NCBI RefSeq assembly: GCF_000331005.1
Contig: NZ_AEJB01000006.1
Span: forward strand, 1-64,000
DNA length: 64,000 nucleotides
DNA from: Streptomyces turgidiscabies Car8
GTDB taxonomy: Bacteria; Actinomycetota; Actinomycetes; Streptomycetales; Streptomycetaceae
Direction of reading: 5' to 3'
The translations under genes were made by a program, and so were the position numbers. The notes beneath the pieces were generated by a model. It saw only the letters and a program-made list of their open reading frames with translations, searched no databases and was not told the origin of the DNA. Below are positions 23,640-31,722 of the stretch, one piece after another; the stretch's first letter is position 1, and every line of letters starts with the position of its first letter.

Positions 23640-24605
23640 ATGACCCCAGACCGCTTCTTCTCCCTGATGCTGCTCCTCGCATCAAGGGACGCCGTGACCA
23701 CACAGGAACTCGCCTCGGCGCTCGGAGTGTCCCTTCGGACCATCACCCGGGACCTGAACTGGCTCCGCGACGCCGGTCTGCCGGTGACCGCACAACGGGG
23801 CCGCCTCGGAGGCGTGACCATGCTGCCCGGGGCCGGGCTCGACCTCACACGACTCACGCCGGGCGAGCGTGATCATCTGTCACTCACCGGGCTGGACGAG
23901 AAGCAACGCGCGGAGCTCGACGCATCCGTCGAAAGCCGGCGCGCGCTCTCCAAGATCGCCGCTGCACAGCCACGCCGAGCGCATGAACTCCTGCCGCTCA
24001 CCGACGTCGTGCACGTGGACAGCCGTCCCTGGCTCCGGGCCCGTACTACCGGCACGACTCCGGCTTCGCTGATCGACCCGGTGCGGCGAGGTCGCCGACT
24101 ACGGATCGAGTACGACAGCCCCCGCGAATCACGCCCACGCGACCTGGTCGTGGATCCCTACGGACTGCTCGCCAAGGCCGGTACCTGGTACCTCGTCGCC
24201 GACCGTGCCCGAGTGCCACGGATGTACCGACTCGAACGGATCACGACGTGGAAGGAAGTCGACCAGCCACGACGGATCCGCGAGAACCAGACCCTGGCCA
24301 CCGTCGCCGCAGCGCTCGTCGATCAATGGGAGCACAACCACGCGACAGAGGTCAGCGCCACCATCGACCACACCCAGATCGAGCGAGCGCAACGGATCTT
24401 CGGCCAACGACTCGTCCGGGACGACCACGAGGAATCCGCCACCGGCCACAAGGTGACCATCCGCTTCCTGCACCTGGAGGACGTGCGAACACTACTGCCG
24501 TTCGGGAACACCATCACTGTCCACGGCCCCACCGAAGCCAGAGCTCACCTCAGCGCCCTCGCCACCAACCTCGCCCACCACTATGCGCCGTCACCAACGA
24601 CCTGA
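23640..24605 (+). CDS. HTH-WYL transcriptional regulator
   Basis: This 321-residue protein has an N-terminal DeoR-like winged HTH (TTQELASALGVSLRTITRDLNWL, about 20-45). The WYL domain follows in about residues 135-215 (PVRRGRRLRIEYDSPRESRP, then DPYGLLAKAGTWYLVADR), and a WCX-type C-terminal domain completes it. WYL regulators sense ligands or nucleic acids and often repress the neighbouring gene, here the divergent VOC gene. The ATG at 23640 is the first codon and fits the family; no strong ribosome site is seen, so the mRNA may have a very short leader. Confidence 0.9.
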   Translation: MTPDRFFSLMLLLASRDAVTTQELASALGVSLRTITRDLNWLRDAGLPVTAQRGRLGGVTMLPGAGLDLTRLTPGERDHLSLTGLDEKQRAELDASVESRRALSKIAAAQPRRAHELLPLTDVVHVDSRPWLRARTTGTTPASLIDPVRRGRRLRIEYDSPRESRPRDLVVDPYGLLAKAGTWYLVADRARVPRMYRLERITTWKEVDQPRRIRENQTLATVAAALVDQWEHNHATEVSATIDHTQIERAQRIFGQRLVRDDHEESATGHKVTIRFLHLEDVRTLLPFGNTITVHGPTEARAHLSALATNLAHHYAPSPTT

Positions 24606-24679
24606 CCCACAACACCTGGCCCGGTGCCAGTCCTAAAACCCGTTGATGGGCGCTCCGCCCACTCCCGACGATCAGGCGC

Positions 24680-25927
24680 ATGTCTGACGCCCTGGCACCT
24701 CTGCGCCATCACGCGTTCCGTCACCTCTTCATAGGTACGACGGCAAACCTGCTCGGCAACGGGGTGGCGCCGATCGCCCTGGCCTTCGCCGTACTCGATG
24801 CCACTGGCTCGGTCGGCTCGCTCGGGTTGGTGGTCGGCGCCCACTCCCTCACCAGCATCCTCTTCCTGCTGTACGGCGGGGTGTTGGCGGACCGGCTGCC
24901 GCGCGGCCCGCTGCTGGTCGGCAGCAGCATGATCAGCGCCGCGAGCCAGGCGGTGACCGCCGCCCTGGTCCTCACCCACAGCGCCGCCATCCCCCTGCTC
25001 ATGGTGCTCGCAGCGGTCAACGGGGCGTCAAGTTCCTGCTACCAGCCCGCGGCCCAGGCCCTGCTGCCCCAGACCGTACCGGCCGAGTCCCGCCGCGGCG
25101 CCCTCGCGCTCTCCCGGATCGCGGGCAGCAGCGCGATGATCGTGGGTGCGTCTCTGGGTGGCCTACTGGTCACCGCAATCGGCCCCGGCTGGGGCCTGGC
25201 CGTCGACGCGCTCAGCTTCGCACTCGCCGCCGCATCCTTCGCGCTGCTCCGCGTCCAGGTCGCGCCGCCCGCGCCCAGCCCCGGCCTGTTTCATGAACTG
25301 CGCGTCGGATGGAGGGAGTTCACCTCCCGCAGCTGGGTGTGGGTGATCGTGGTGGCCTTCTGCTTCCTCAACGCCGGCCTCACCGCCTCGTACACCGTCC
25401 TCGGCCCGGCCGTCGCCGACACCACCGGGATCGGCCGCACCGGCTGGGGCCTGGCCGTCGCCGCGGGCTCGCTCGGCGCGGTCGCCGGCGGCGTACTCTC
25501 GCTGCGATGGCGGCCCCGGCGCGCGATCCTCGTCGGCTGCGCACTCATGGGCCTGACGGCGACGACCCCGCTGCTGCTCGCGCTGGCCCCGTACACCTGG
25601 GTGCTGGTCGTGGCCAACTTCGTGGCGGGCGTGGGTATCGAGCAAGCCGGCGTCGCCTGGTACTCGACCCTCAACGAGCAGATACCCGAGGACCGCCTTG
25701 CCCGCGTCTACGCCTACGACGACCTCGGCTCCTACCTCGCGCTCCCACTCGCCCAGTTCGCCGCCGGACCCGCCGTACTCCTCCTCGGCCTCCAAGCCAC
25801 CCTCTACGCGGCCGCCGCGCTCATCCTCCTCGCCACCCTCACCATGGTCGCCACCCCCTCCGTCCGCGCGCTCTCCCCGAAAACCGCAGAAACGCTGCCC
25901 GCCTCCGAAGATCCGGTGCCTGGCTGA
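24680..25927 (+). CDS. MFS exporter (EntS/MFS_3 type)
   Basis: This 415-residue protein has 12 predicted spans. It begins LRHHAFRHLFIGTTANLLGNG and continues GGVLADRLPRGPLLVGSS, the loop 2-3 motif of MFS drug and siderophore exporters. YQPAAQALLPQTVP and RIAGSSAMIVGASLGG are typical of the EntS-like subgroup. Predicted role: proton-driven export of a small hydrophobic compound. It lies 74 bases downstream of the WYL regulator in the same direction and could be co-transcribed with it. Confidence 0.88.
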   Translation: MSDALAPLRHHAFRHLFIGTTANLLGNGVAPIALAFAVLDATGSVGSLGLVVGAHSLTSILFLLYGGVLADRLPRGPLLVGSSMISAASQAVTAALVLTHSAAIPLLMVLAAVNGASSSCYQPAAQALLPQTVPAESRRGALALSRIAGSSAMIVGASLGGLLVTAIGPGWGLAVDALSFALAAASFALLRVQVAPPAPSPGLFHELRVGWREFTSRSWVWVIVVAFCFLNAGLTASYTVLGPAVADTTGIGRTGWGLAVAAGSLGAVAGGVLSLRWRPRRAILVGCALMGLTATTPLLLALAPYTWVLVVANFVAGVGIEQAGVAWYSTLNEQIPEDRLARVYAYDDLGSYLALPLAQFAAGPAVLLLGLQATLYAAAALILLATLTMVATPSVRALSPKTAETLPASEDPVPG

Positions 25928-25993
25928 GCCCGATTCTGTGCGTACACCGTCTAAGCGCTTGCTCAGCCTATGTCAGTCGAAGTTACTCATCGG

Positions 25994-27220
25994 TCACTCG
26001 GTCTGTCCAGAGTCCGAGTCTGTGATCCAGCGCCCTTCGGCGGAGTCGTGCACGTACGCCGACCTCCCCCTGGTCCCGCTCGTGCGGAACGGCTTCCCGC
26101 CGTCCGTGATCCGCACCGTCCCCGTACGGCCCCCGGCGCTCCACTCCAGCTCCAGGTACCAGCGGCAGTCGCAGCCCGCCGTCCGCGCGGAGACCAGCAG
26201 CTCCTCGGGGTCGGAGGAGGTGACCTTGTACGGGAAGGAGACGGCCGGGATCTTCCGGACCTCGGCGCCGGAGGCGTCAAGGCCGTCGACGGGCCTCGCG
26301 AGCGGGCGCGGTCGGTCGAGGTCCACGGCGAAGTGGCGCGGGGTGACGGCGCCGCCACAGCCGTTGTCCATGCGGTACGCGTTCCACGGCAGCGGCGCGG
26401 CGCGGTGGACCACGCGCACGTGCAGGGCATGGAGGACGACGGCGTCGGACGGGGACCGGCCCTGGACCGTGATCCGCACCAGCGCCTCCCCGCCGTGCAC
26501 GGCACCGTGCGTCCCGGCCCACGCCCCGGAGTCGGCCGCGACCGGCGGCGGGGCGACCGCGCGGGGGGCCCGGTCCACGAGGTAGGTGTGCCCGCAGCCG
26601 CCCTCCCAAAGCTGGGAACCGATGCTCCAGGTGAAGGGGAGGGGGGCCGCGGTCCGCCCCGGAGCGGTGGAAGCGGGAGCGGGGGCGGAAGCCGTACGGG
26701 TGGGGTGGCCGAGCAGGGCGGCGACGAGGGCGAGCACGACGAGGGCGACGGCGGCGGCGACAAGGAGGGGAGCGGGGGCGCCACGACGGGGGCGGGCGCG
26801 GGCGCGGGCGCGGGGCGCCTCCGGCGCGGACGGATCCGCGGCGGACGGGTCCGGCGCGGTCGGGTCCGGGGCGGGGCCGGGGCCCGGTTCCGGCGCGGAC
26901 GGTTCCGGGTTCGATTCCGGCGCGGCCGACACGGCCGGCACAGGCGTGGGCGCGGGCGAGGCCGCTCGGCGGCGGGCGCGGTCCGCCTCCGTCCAGGCCG
27001 CCTCCAGGGCCCGCCGTTCCTCCTCGTCCGCCCCGCACAACAGGGCGAGGCGGTCGACCACGGCGAACTCCTCCGGGACGGTCGCGCCCGAGCAGTAGCG
27101 GTGGAGGGTGGACGCGCTGACGCTCAGCCGCCGGCCCAGCGCCTCGTAACTCCTCCCGTCCCGCGCCTTCAGCGCGCGCACGAGCCCCGCGAACTCCTCG
27201 ACGGCGGCGTCCTTCGGCAT
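25994..27220 (-). CDS. HTH-membrane protein with extracytoplasmic domain
   Basis: This 408-residue protein has an N-terminal XRE-like HTH (about 5-60: DGRSYEALGRRLSVSASTLHR). A Pro/Ala/Glu/Asp-rich linker (about 85-150) and one transmembrane span (PLLVAAAVALVVLALVAALL) follow. The C-terminal extracytoplasmic domain of about 230 residues has Cys pairs (GGCGHTYLVD, NGCGGAV, GCDCRW). The cytosolic DNA-binding half and outside domain are joined by one span, as in one-component membrane regulators. Streptomyces carries many such proteins with unknown targets. The ATG at 27220 follows GAGGGGGA. I see no catalytic motif in the outer domain. Confidence 0.75.
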   Translation of the reverse strand: MPKDAAVEEFAGLVRALKARDGRSYEALGRRLSVSASTLHRYCSGATVPEEFAVVDRLALLCGADEEERRALEAAWTEADRARRRAASPAPTPVPAVSAAPESNPEPSAPEPGPGPAPDPTAPDPSAADPSAPEAPRARARARPRRGAPAPLLVAAAVALVVLALVAALLGHPTRTASAPAPASTAPGRTAAPLPFTWSIGSQLWEGGCGHTYLVDRAPRAVAPPPVAADSGAWAGTHGAVHGGEALVRITVQGRSPSDAVVLHALHVRVVHRAAPLPWNAYRMDNGCGGAVTPRHFAVDLDRPRPLARPVDGLDASGAEVRKIPAVSFPYKVTSSDPEELLVSARTAGCDCRWYLELEWSAGGRTGTVRITDGGKPFRTSGTRGRSAYVHDSAEGRWITDSDSGQTE

Positions 27221-27387
27221 TCCATCCCCCTCGCCCCTGCGTCCCATCCTTCACGTCCTTGCACGTCAGCGGGGGTGGAATGGTTCCGGGACGGCTGGTG
27301 GGCGCGTGATCGTTGCAGCTGGCGGGCGCCGACCCCACGCTGGTCGAGCACTGACCGAACGAACGACCCGACGGGGGATCCACCACC

Positions 27388-27993
27388 ATGAACAAGCTCC
27401 GCACCGCACTCGCCACCGCGGCCGCTGCCGCACTGGGCCTCGCGGCCCTCGCCGCAGCCCCGGCGCAGGCCGCTGCCCAGCCCGCCTTCCTCGCCGCCTC
27501 CCAGATGCCGCCGTCGTCGACGCCGTGGACCGCCACCCAGGTCTTCAACGGCGTCCCGGAGAACGGCGGCGTTCTCTGCGCCCCGTACAAGATCCCGGCG
27601 CAGAACACCCGCTACCGCGAGTTCAGCACCGAGCTCGACACCAACGGCGTCCAGGTCACCACCGTCGCCCGTACCGAGGCCGACGCCGTGAAGCTGGTCG
27701 ACACCCTCCGCGGGGCCCTCGCCGGCTGCGGCCCCCGGCTGGAGCAGCAGAACCCGGGCCTGCAGGCCGTCAGCGCCTCCCACGGCAAGCTCGCCGTCGA
27801 GGAGGGCGCCTGGGTCTACAGCCTGGACACCGCCGACCCGCAGATCGGCATCACCGACATCCACCTGTTCTCCGTCGGCCGCGACGGCCGCACCGTCACC
27901 CTCGTCCGCTGGGGCCAGATGGGCGACCTCAAGGACGCCCCGCTGACCGCCTTCCGCACCACGACGAAGACCGCCGTCAACAAGCTCCACTGA
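27388..27993 (+). CDS. Secreted PknH-like sensor-domain protein
   Basis: This 201-residue protein has a Sec signal peptide (cleavage after PAQA, about residue 28). The mature domain of about 170 residues has two Cys (GGVLCAPYK, LAGCGPRLE) spaced as in PknH-like extracellular domains. Those domains form one disulfide and bind an unknown ligand. ATG 27388 follows GGGGGATCC. It is divergent from the HTH-membrane gene; a functional link is possible but not shown. Confidence 0.7.
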   Translation: MNKLRTALATAAAAALGLAALAAAPAQAAAQPAFLAASQMPPSSTPWTATQVFNGVPENGGVLCAPYKIPAQNTRYREFSTELDTNGVQVTTVARTEADAVKLVDTLRGALAGCGPRLEQQNPGLQAVSASHGKLAVEEGAWVYSLDTADPQIGITDIHLFSVGRDGRTVTLVRWGQMGDLKDAPLTAFRTTTKTAVNKLH

Positions 27994-28063
27994 TCCGGGG
28001 GCTCCCCCGAGGGCTGACCACAGCTCGACAGCGGCGCGGCCGGAACCCGGGCGCGCCGCTGTC

Positions 28064-28153
28064 GTGCCCACCTGCTCCGCCGGCGACGACCACTTCCTGG
28101 CCTTCACCAGCATCGCCTGCACCCTCATCTGCTACCGCAGACTCGCCAAATGA
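28064..28153 (+). mobile_element. 3' remnant of an IS5-type transposase gene
   Basis: A short frame ends DHFLAFTSIACTLICYRR plus LAK and a stop. This is the characteristic C-terminus of IS5-group transposases of Streptomyces. Only about 22 family residues remain (28088-28153); nothing upstream is transposase-like and no terminal repeats are evident. It marks the left edge of a patch with lower coding density and non-core genes (28.1-31.7 kb). Confidence 0.7.
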
Positions 28154-28162
28154 GATGGTCTC

Positions 28163-28353
28163 TTACTCGCGCTCTTTGCTCCTCTTTCCCATCCAGGACC
28201 TACAGATCCATCGAGTGAGCGCTCCTACCAGGAAGGCGACGATGATCGCCCCCGTTATGTTCCCAGTACAAGACCCGCTGCGAACGCGGCGACCCCAGCC
28301 GACCGCTGTCGCGCCTCCCCGAATTGTTCCCGCCCTTGCTGCTGATCGATCAT
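28163..28353 (-). pseudogene. Small membrane protein, one base out of frame
   Basis: From ATG 28353 the frame reads MIDQQQGREQFGEARQ and then VAAFAAGLVLGT before an early TAA. Allowing one missing G near 28255 (CTG GGG AAC ATA) joins this to ITGAIIVAFLVGALTRWICR and a basic end, MGKRSKERE, giving about 63 residues with one or two membrane spans. Seven bases separate its start from the stop of the secreted-protein gene upstream, so the two form an operon. The indel is in a G-run, so it could be a sequencing error. I know of no family. Confidence 0.55.
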
Positions 28354-28360
28354 GAACGGC

Positions 28361-28825
28361 TCACTTCGTGATGTGGTGGCACTGACTCGCACGCCGTACC
28401 CCATTGACATAGAGATCTGCACACGCCTTTCCATAACGAGGCAGCGTCTGGGGAGAGTTGTTCCTCATCGGATCAATCTTGCACTCTTCATGCGTTCGCC
28501 CTCGGGATGTCCGATAGGGCTTGTTGTTGGTGTTGATGTACGTGAAGTCGATCCACCAGTTAAAGAACCCACTGCTCAGCGCGCCGACAAAGGCACAGTC
28601 GACGCCCCCGTTCTGGTACGTGATCTTTTTTTCCGCCGCCTCGGATGATGTGTGTGAACATGCAGCCGGTCGGAACCTTCATCGCCATGCCGCCAACGGT
28701 GTACTCGAAGGTTGGACAGGAGTCGACCCGACAGCACCGGCCTGCGCCACCGAGGGACTCGTCAGCACGAGAGCGCACGCGGCAGCAAGGGCCGTGAAAA
28801 GACTGGATCGATATAGCGCGACCAT
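28361..28825 (-). pseudogene. Secreted Cys-containing protein with two compensating indels
   Basis: The frame opens with a clear signal peptide (MVALYRSSLFTALAAACALV, cleaved near VAQA). It then needs one extra G near 28732 to continue VDSCPTFEYTVGGMAMKVPT, and one A fewer in the A7 run near 28629. It then reads KITYQNGGVDCAFVG, NWWIDFTYINTNNKPYRTS and ADLYVNGVRRASQCHHITK to a stop. The rebuilt protein has about 155 residues and five mature Cys. It resembles small secreted Streptomyces proteins of unknown function. Both indels fall in homopolymers, so the gene may be intact in nature. Codon use is less GC-biased than in its neighbours, suggesting transfer. Confidence 0.6.
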
Positions 28826-28980
28826 GAACAATCCCCATCTGCCGGAGAATTTATTCCGACCGAAAAGAACTCTGTCGCCGCTATCAGGTTTCTGGCCGAT
28901 GGATTGGTTCACCGACTTGAGTGATCAAGAGGTAGCGAGCTGCATGTCAGATACCTCAGGCAGAGCCCGTTTCCCGCGAC

Positions 28981-29730
28981 TCAGGCGTGGGTCCACGGCC
29001 GGATCGCACAGAGCTGCCAGGCGAAGCGGCGCAGTCGGGCCTGCTGGACGTACATGGCCGTGTCGCCGTAGCTGACGTTGAGGTGCCGCCCGAGAACAAC
29101 GATGGCCACGCTTCCCGCTCCGGCGACCTTCAGCGCCGTGGACGCGGACTGGGCGTGGTTGCCGGTGGTCCAGGTGTCGTCAATGAGCAGCACGTTTTCG
29201 CCCCAGAGCGCCGACGACGTGTAGCGCCCTGCTGAAGCGGTGCGGCCGAGCGCTGATGCGCCGGGCGTCGGGGTGAGCAGGTCGCGGTAGCGGTCGCGGG
29301 TGACGCCGACGATGTCGGCGACCATCTCGCGGAGCGGATGGTCTGCGCGGCCGCTGGTACTGGGCACGGTGGTGACGGTGTCGAAGCCTGATACCGCGCA
29401 GTGGTCCGCGACGCAGTTTTCATGCAGGGCGAGAAAGCGCCATAGGACAGCCGCCAATCCCATGCGGAAGTGCTGCTGCTGGGGGCCGGCAGCGTTTTTG
29501 TACCGCCATAGCTCGTTGGCGTACTGCTCTCCCTTCAGGGCCAGGCTCAGGGGTACGACGACATCGGCGACACCCTCGCCGAGGATGTCGCCGGTCGTCT
29601 GACATTGCCGACAGCTGGGGTAGCCGGCGTTCGCCGTGCCACGGCAGACCTGACAGACACCGGGGCCGGGTAGCAGGGGATGAACGAGGAAGTTGGCATA
29701 GCGGGCGGACAGCCCGACGACGGTTGTCAC
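28981..29730 (-). CDS. ComF-like phosphoribosyltransferase with zinc ribbon
   Basis: This 249-residue protein has an N-terminal zinc ribbon (CQVCRG and CRQC, about residues 28-48). A type I PRTase domain carries the PRPP-loop motif NVLLIDDTWTTG at about residues 188-199. ComF proteins share this layout and are tied to DNA uptake or processing; the substrate is unknown. The start GTG 29730 is 13 bases after the stop of a DprA-like gene, so the pair is an operon. Canonical Streptomyces are not naturally competent, so another role in DNA processing or conflict with foreign DNA is plausible. The middle region (GLAAVLWRFLALHENCVADHC) is longer than in ComF. Confidence 0.8.
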   Translation of the reverse strand: MTTVVGLSARYANFLVHPLLPGPGVCQVCRGTANAGYPSCRQCQTTGDILGEGVADVVVPLSLALKGEQYANELWRYKNAAGPQQQHFRMGLAAVLWRFLALHENCVADHCAVSGFDTVTTVPSTSGRADHPLREMVADIVGVTRDRYRDLLTPTPGASALGRTASAGRYTSSALWGENVLLIDDTWTTGNHAQSASTALKVAGAGSVAIVVLGRHLNVSYGDTAMYVQQARLRRFAWQLCAIRPWTHA

Positions 29731-29743
29731 CCGAGTCCGCCTG

Positions 29744-30628
29744 TTACGCCCAGGTGAGCTCGCCCGTGGCGGGGACGAGAGAGTCGAGTTCGTCAAAGAC
29801 GTCGTCAGGACCGTCGACGACGGTGGTGTTGGGCCTGGTCGCGTACTCCCGTGCCCATTCGTGGGTCATCAGCGAGCGCATGAGGAAGACCCGTCGACCG
29901 TGCTCCAGAGCGAGGCGGGCCTGCATGCGGGCCCCGCTGCGGTACGCCGCCTCGACCACCACAGTGGCGAGACTGTAACCACTCATCACAGCATTACGCA
30001 TGGGAAACGAGACCTTCGAGGGTGGAGCGTCCGGCCAGAACTGGGAGATCAGCATCCCCCGCTCGGCGATCTCCTGTTGGAGTCGTGCGTTCTGCGCCGG
30101 GTAGGAGCGCCGCAGGCCGGTGCCGATGACGGCGACTGTCCGGCCTCCGACGGCGAGAGCGGTTCCGTGCGCGGCGGTGTCGATCCCGGCGGCAAGGCCG
30201 CTGACCACCGTGACACCGCGCTCAGCGAGCCCTCCCGCAATAGCCCGTGCATGGCCGATGCCCTCCGGAGACGGAGTGCGCGTCCCGACGACCGCAACCC
30301 GGAGATCGTCACTGACAGGGGTACCGCGCAGGAACAAGAAGGGCGGCCTCTGGTGGACCAGCCTCAGATAAAGCGGATAGTCCTCGTCCAGGATCGTGAC
30401 CAGCCGCATGCCCTCGTGCTCCCAGGCAACGATCTCGGCGGCGACAGACTCCAGGTCCGCGGCGGGTTCGGTGTCGAAGAGGGCGCCCTGCCCAGAGGCA
30501 TCGAGCGCGTTCTCAAGTACGTCGCGTGCGCTTCCGACGGTCTCGATCTGGTCGGTGAGCTCGGACCAGGGGCGATCACCACGTCGCAGAAGTGCGACGA
30601 GGGCGGCTCGCTCCAGCTCCTGGTCCAT
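29744..30628 (-). CDS. Divergent DprA/Smf-like protein
   Basis: This 294-residue protein has a DprA-type Rossmann domain: VAVVGTRTPSPEGIGHARAI, SGLAAGIDTAAHGTAL, TVAVIGTGLRRSYPAQN, FPMRNAVMSGYS. Later positions that are well kept in housekeeping DprA are changed: RNR-I-x-G-LS becomes RNAVMSGYS, SGSL-x-TA becomes SGARMQA, and the VPG segment becomes MRS. An N-terminal helical region of about 80 residues (RAALVALLRRGDRPWSELTD) stands in for the SAM-like domain. DprA loads RecA on single-stranded DNA; whether this variant does is unknown. ATG 30628 is used, with a -10 six bases upstream, so the mRNA is probably leaderless. It is coupled to the ComF-like PRTase gene. Confidence 0.82.
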   Translation of the reverse strand: MDQELERAALVALLRRGDRPWSELTDQIETVGSARDVLENALDASGQGALFDTEPAADLESVAAEIVAWEHEGMRLVTILDEDYPLYLRLVHQRPPFLFLRGTPVSDDLRVAVVGTRTPSPEGIGHARAIAGGLAERGVTVVSGLAAGIDTAAHGTALAVGGRTVAVIGTGLRRSYPAQNARLQQEIAERGMLISQFWPDAPPSKVSFPMRNAVMSGYSLATVVVEAAYRSGARMQARLALEHGRRVFLMRSLMTHEWAREYATRPNTTVVDGPDDVFDELDSLVPATGELTWA

Positions 30629-30634
30629 GTCGCA

Positions 30635-30640
30635 AGTATA
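30635..30640 (-). promoter_or_regulatory. -10 box of a probable leaderless dprA-like transcript
   Basis: TATACT on the minus strand ends six bases before the ATG at 30628, which puts the transcription start at or next to the A of the start codon. No ribosome site and no convincing -35 are present. Confidence 0.5.
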
Positions 30641-30670
30641 GGAAGAGCACCACGCCACTCCACCCTGGTG

Positions 30671-30683
30671 ACGTGAATCACGT
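30671..30683. promoter_or_regulatory. 13-bp palindrome upstream of the DprA-like gene
   Basis: ACGTGAATCACGT is a perfect palindrome about 43 bases upstream of the start. The 16-mer ACGTGAATCACGTAGC recurs at 48281-48296 and 48442-48457 in the MocR-end repeats. It is a candidate regulator site, or coincidence. Confidence 0.4.
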
Positions 30684-30796
30684 AGCTGACCCGGGCGACA
30701 GCCCCCGTGGGCCGAGGTACGGCCCACGTACACCGGGAAGACCGTCTGGTTCGAGTGTGACGCCAAGAACGGCAACAGCCCTGACTGACGCCGAGG

Positions 30797-31117
30797 TCAG
30801 AGAGCCGGGTCCGACGGTCCCACGATCGCCCGCAGTGCAGCCAGGTGGCCCCGGTACGCGGCGCGGCCTCGGTCGGTCAGGTGGAGCCATACGCGTTGGC
30901 GGGTGTCGCGGACGGCCTTGCGCTGCTCGACGTAGCCTGCGTCCATCAGGACGGTGACGTGCTTGCTCAACACGGAGGCGGAGAGGGCGAGTTGCTTCTG
31001 GACCAGGCCGAACTCCGCCTCGCCCGCCGCGTCCAGCAGGGCGCAGACGCGCAGCCGGTTCGGGGCGTGGATGGTGGTGTCGAAACCCGCCGGCCCGTCG
31101 TCGGCCTCGGCGCTCAC
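30797..31117 (-). CDS. Winged-helix transcriptional regulator (HTH_34/MarR-like)
   Basis: This 106-residue single-domain winged-helix protein reads NRLRVCALLDAAGEAEFGLV, then LSASVLSKHVTVLMDAGYVE with a YVEQRK wing and LHLTDRGRAAYRGHL. The family covers small actinobacterial repressors encoded next to the membrane protein they control. GTG 31117 overlaps the stop of the upstream membrane gene (GTGA), so they are coupled. The two TTTCC-N5-GGAAA palindromes upstream of the operon are its probable binding sites. Confidence 0.85.
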   Translation of the reverse strand: MSAEADDGPAGFDTTIHAPNRLRVCALLDAAGEAEFGLVQKQLALSASVLSKHVTVLMDAGYVEQRKAVRDTRQRVWLHLTDRGRAAYRGHLAALRAIVGPSDPAL

Positions 31118-31605
31118 GCGGTCTTCCGGTGCAGCCGGACGAAGGCGAGGTGGAAGCCGACGGACACGGCGGCGCCGATCAGCGAGGCCGCGATCAGCCA
31201 CGCCGGCCGTCCCGTGACCCGGAACGCGAACGCCGACCCCACCAGCAGCGACGGCAGGCCGGCCATCAGCGGCACGGTCACCCGCTTCGGCAGCACGTCG
31301 AACCGCAGCGCCACCCCCGTCCTGTCACGCCAGGACCGGGCCGCGACGGCGAGGAGCGCCCCGTACACGGCGGTGATCGCCAGCATGACGCCGAGCCAGG
31401 CGAGGCGCGGCAGCAGCCAGTCCGACTCGGCCGCGATACCTCCGTAGGTGATCGGAAGCGCGGCGATGTAGAGCGTGAGCGTGACGAAGAACCAGGTCGG
31501 CCATGGTGTGGCCGACAGCGCCTCGGCGGAGACCCGGACGTGCTCGGTGTTGGCCAGAGCGGCACGGGCCTGTTCCGGTGTCAGACGTACCCCGTTTGTT
31601 TCCAT
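31114..31605 (-). CDS. Four-span membrane protein, first gene of the winged-helix operon
   Basis: This 163-residue protein has four predicted spans after a polar N-terminus (LTPEQARAALANTEHVRVSAEAL). It resembles small membrane proteins co-encoded with HTH_34 regulators; function is unknown. Its ATG at 31605 lies inside the first operator palindrome, so repressor binding would block both transcription and initiation. Confidence 0.72.
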   Translation of the reverse strand: METNGVRLTPEQARAALANTEHVRVSAEALSATPWPTWFFVTLTLYIAALPITYGGIAAESDWLLPRLAWLGVMLAITAVYGALLAVAARSWRDRTGVALRFDVLPKRVTVPLMAGLPSLLVGSAFAFRVTGRPAWLIAASLIGAAVSVGFHLAFVRLHRKTA

Positions 31606-31641
31606 GACGGAAAGAGTAGCCGTTGGTTTCCAGTATGGAAA
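31599..31641. promoter_or_regulatory. Twin TTTCC-N5-GGAAA operators
   Basis: Two palindromes of the same form, 31599-31613 and 31627-31641, have centres 28 bp apart and cover the start of the membrane-protein gene. They are most likely bound by the winged-helix protein of this operon. Confidence 0.7.
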
Positions 31642-31673
31642 GAGACGGGTTTCCGATGCGGCAACTGACCGCC

Positions 31674-31721
31674 GTGATCAGTACCGAGATCAGCACCGTG
31701 ATCAGTACCGAGATCAATACG
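31674..31721 (+). repeat. 12-bp tandem array
   Basis: Four tandem 12-mers (GTGATCAGTACC and GAGATCAGCACC alternating, the last GAGATCAATACG) lie immediately after the stop codon of the nSTAND-WD40 gene. The first and third copies are identical, so the array can also be read as a duplicated 24-mer. Confidence 0.75.
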
Positions 31722-31722
31722 T

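Noticed and set aside
27994..28360. Complete insertion sequence
   Set aside because: Only a transposase C-terminus is recognisable, with no terminal inverted repeats or target duplication.
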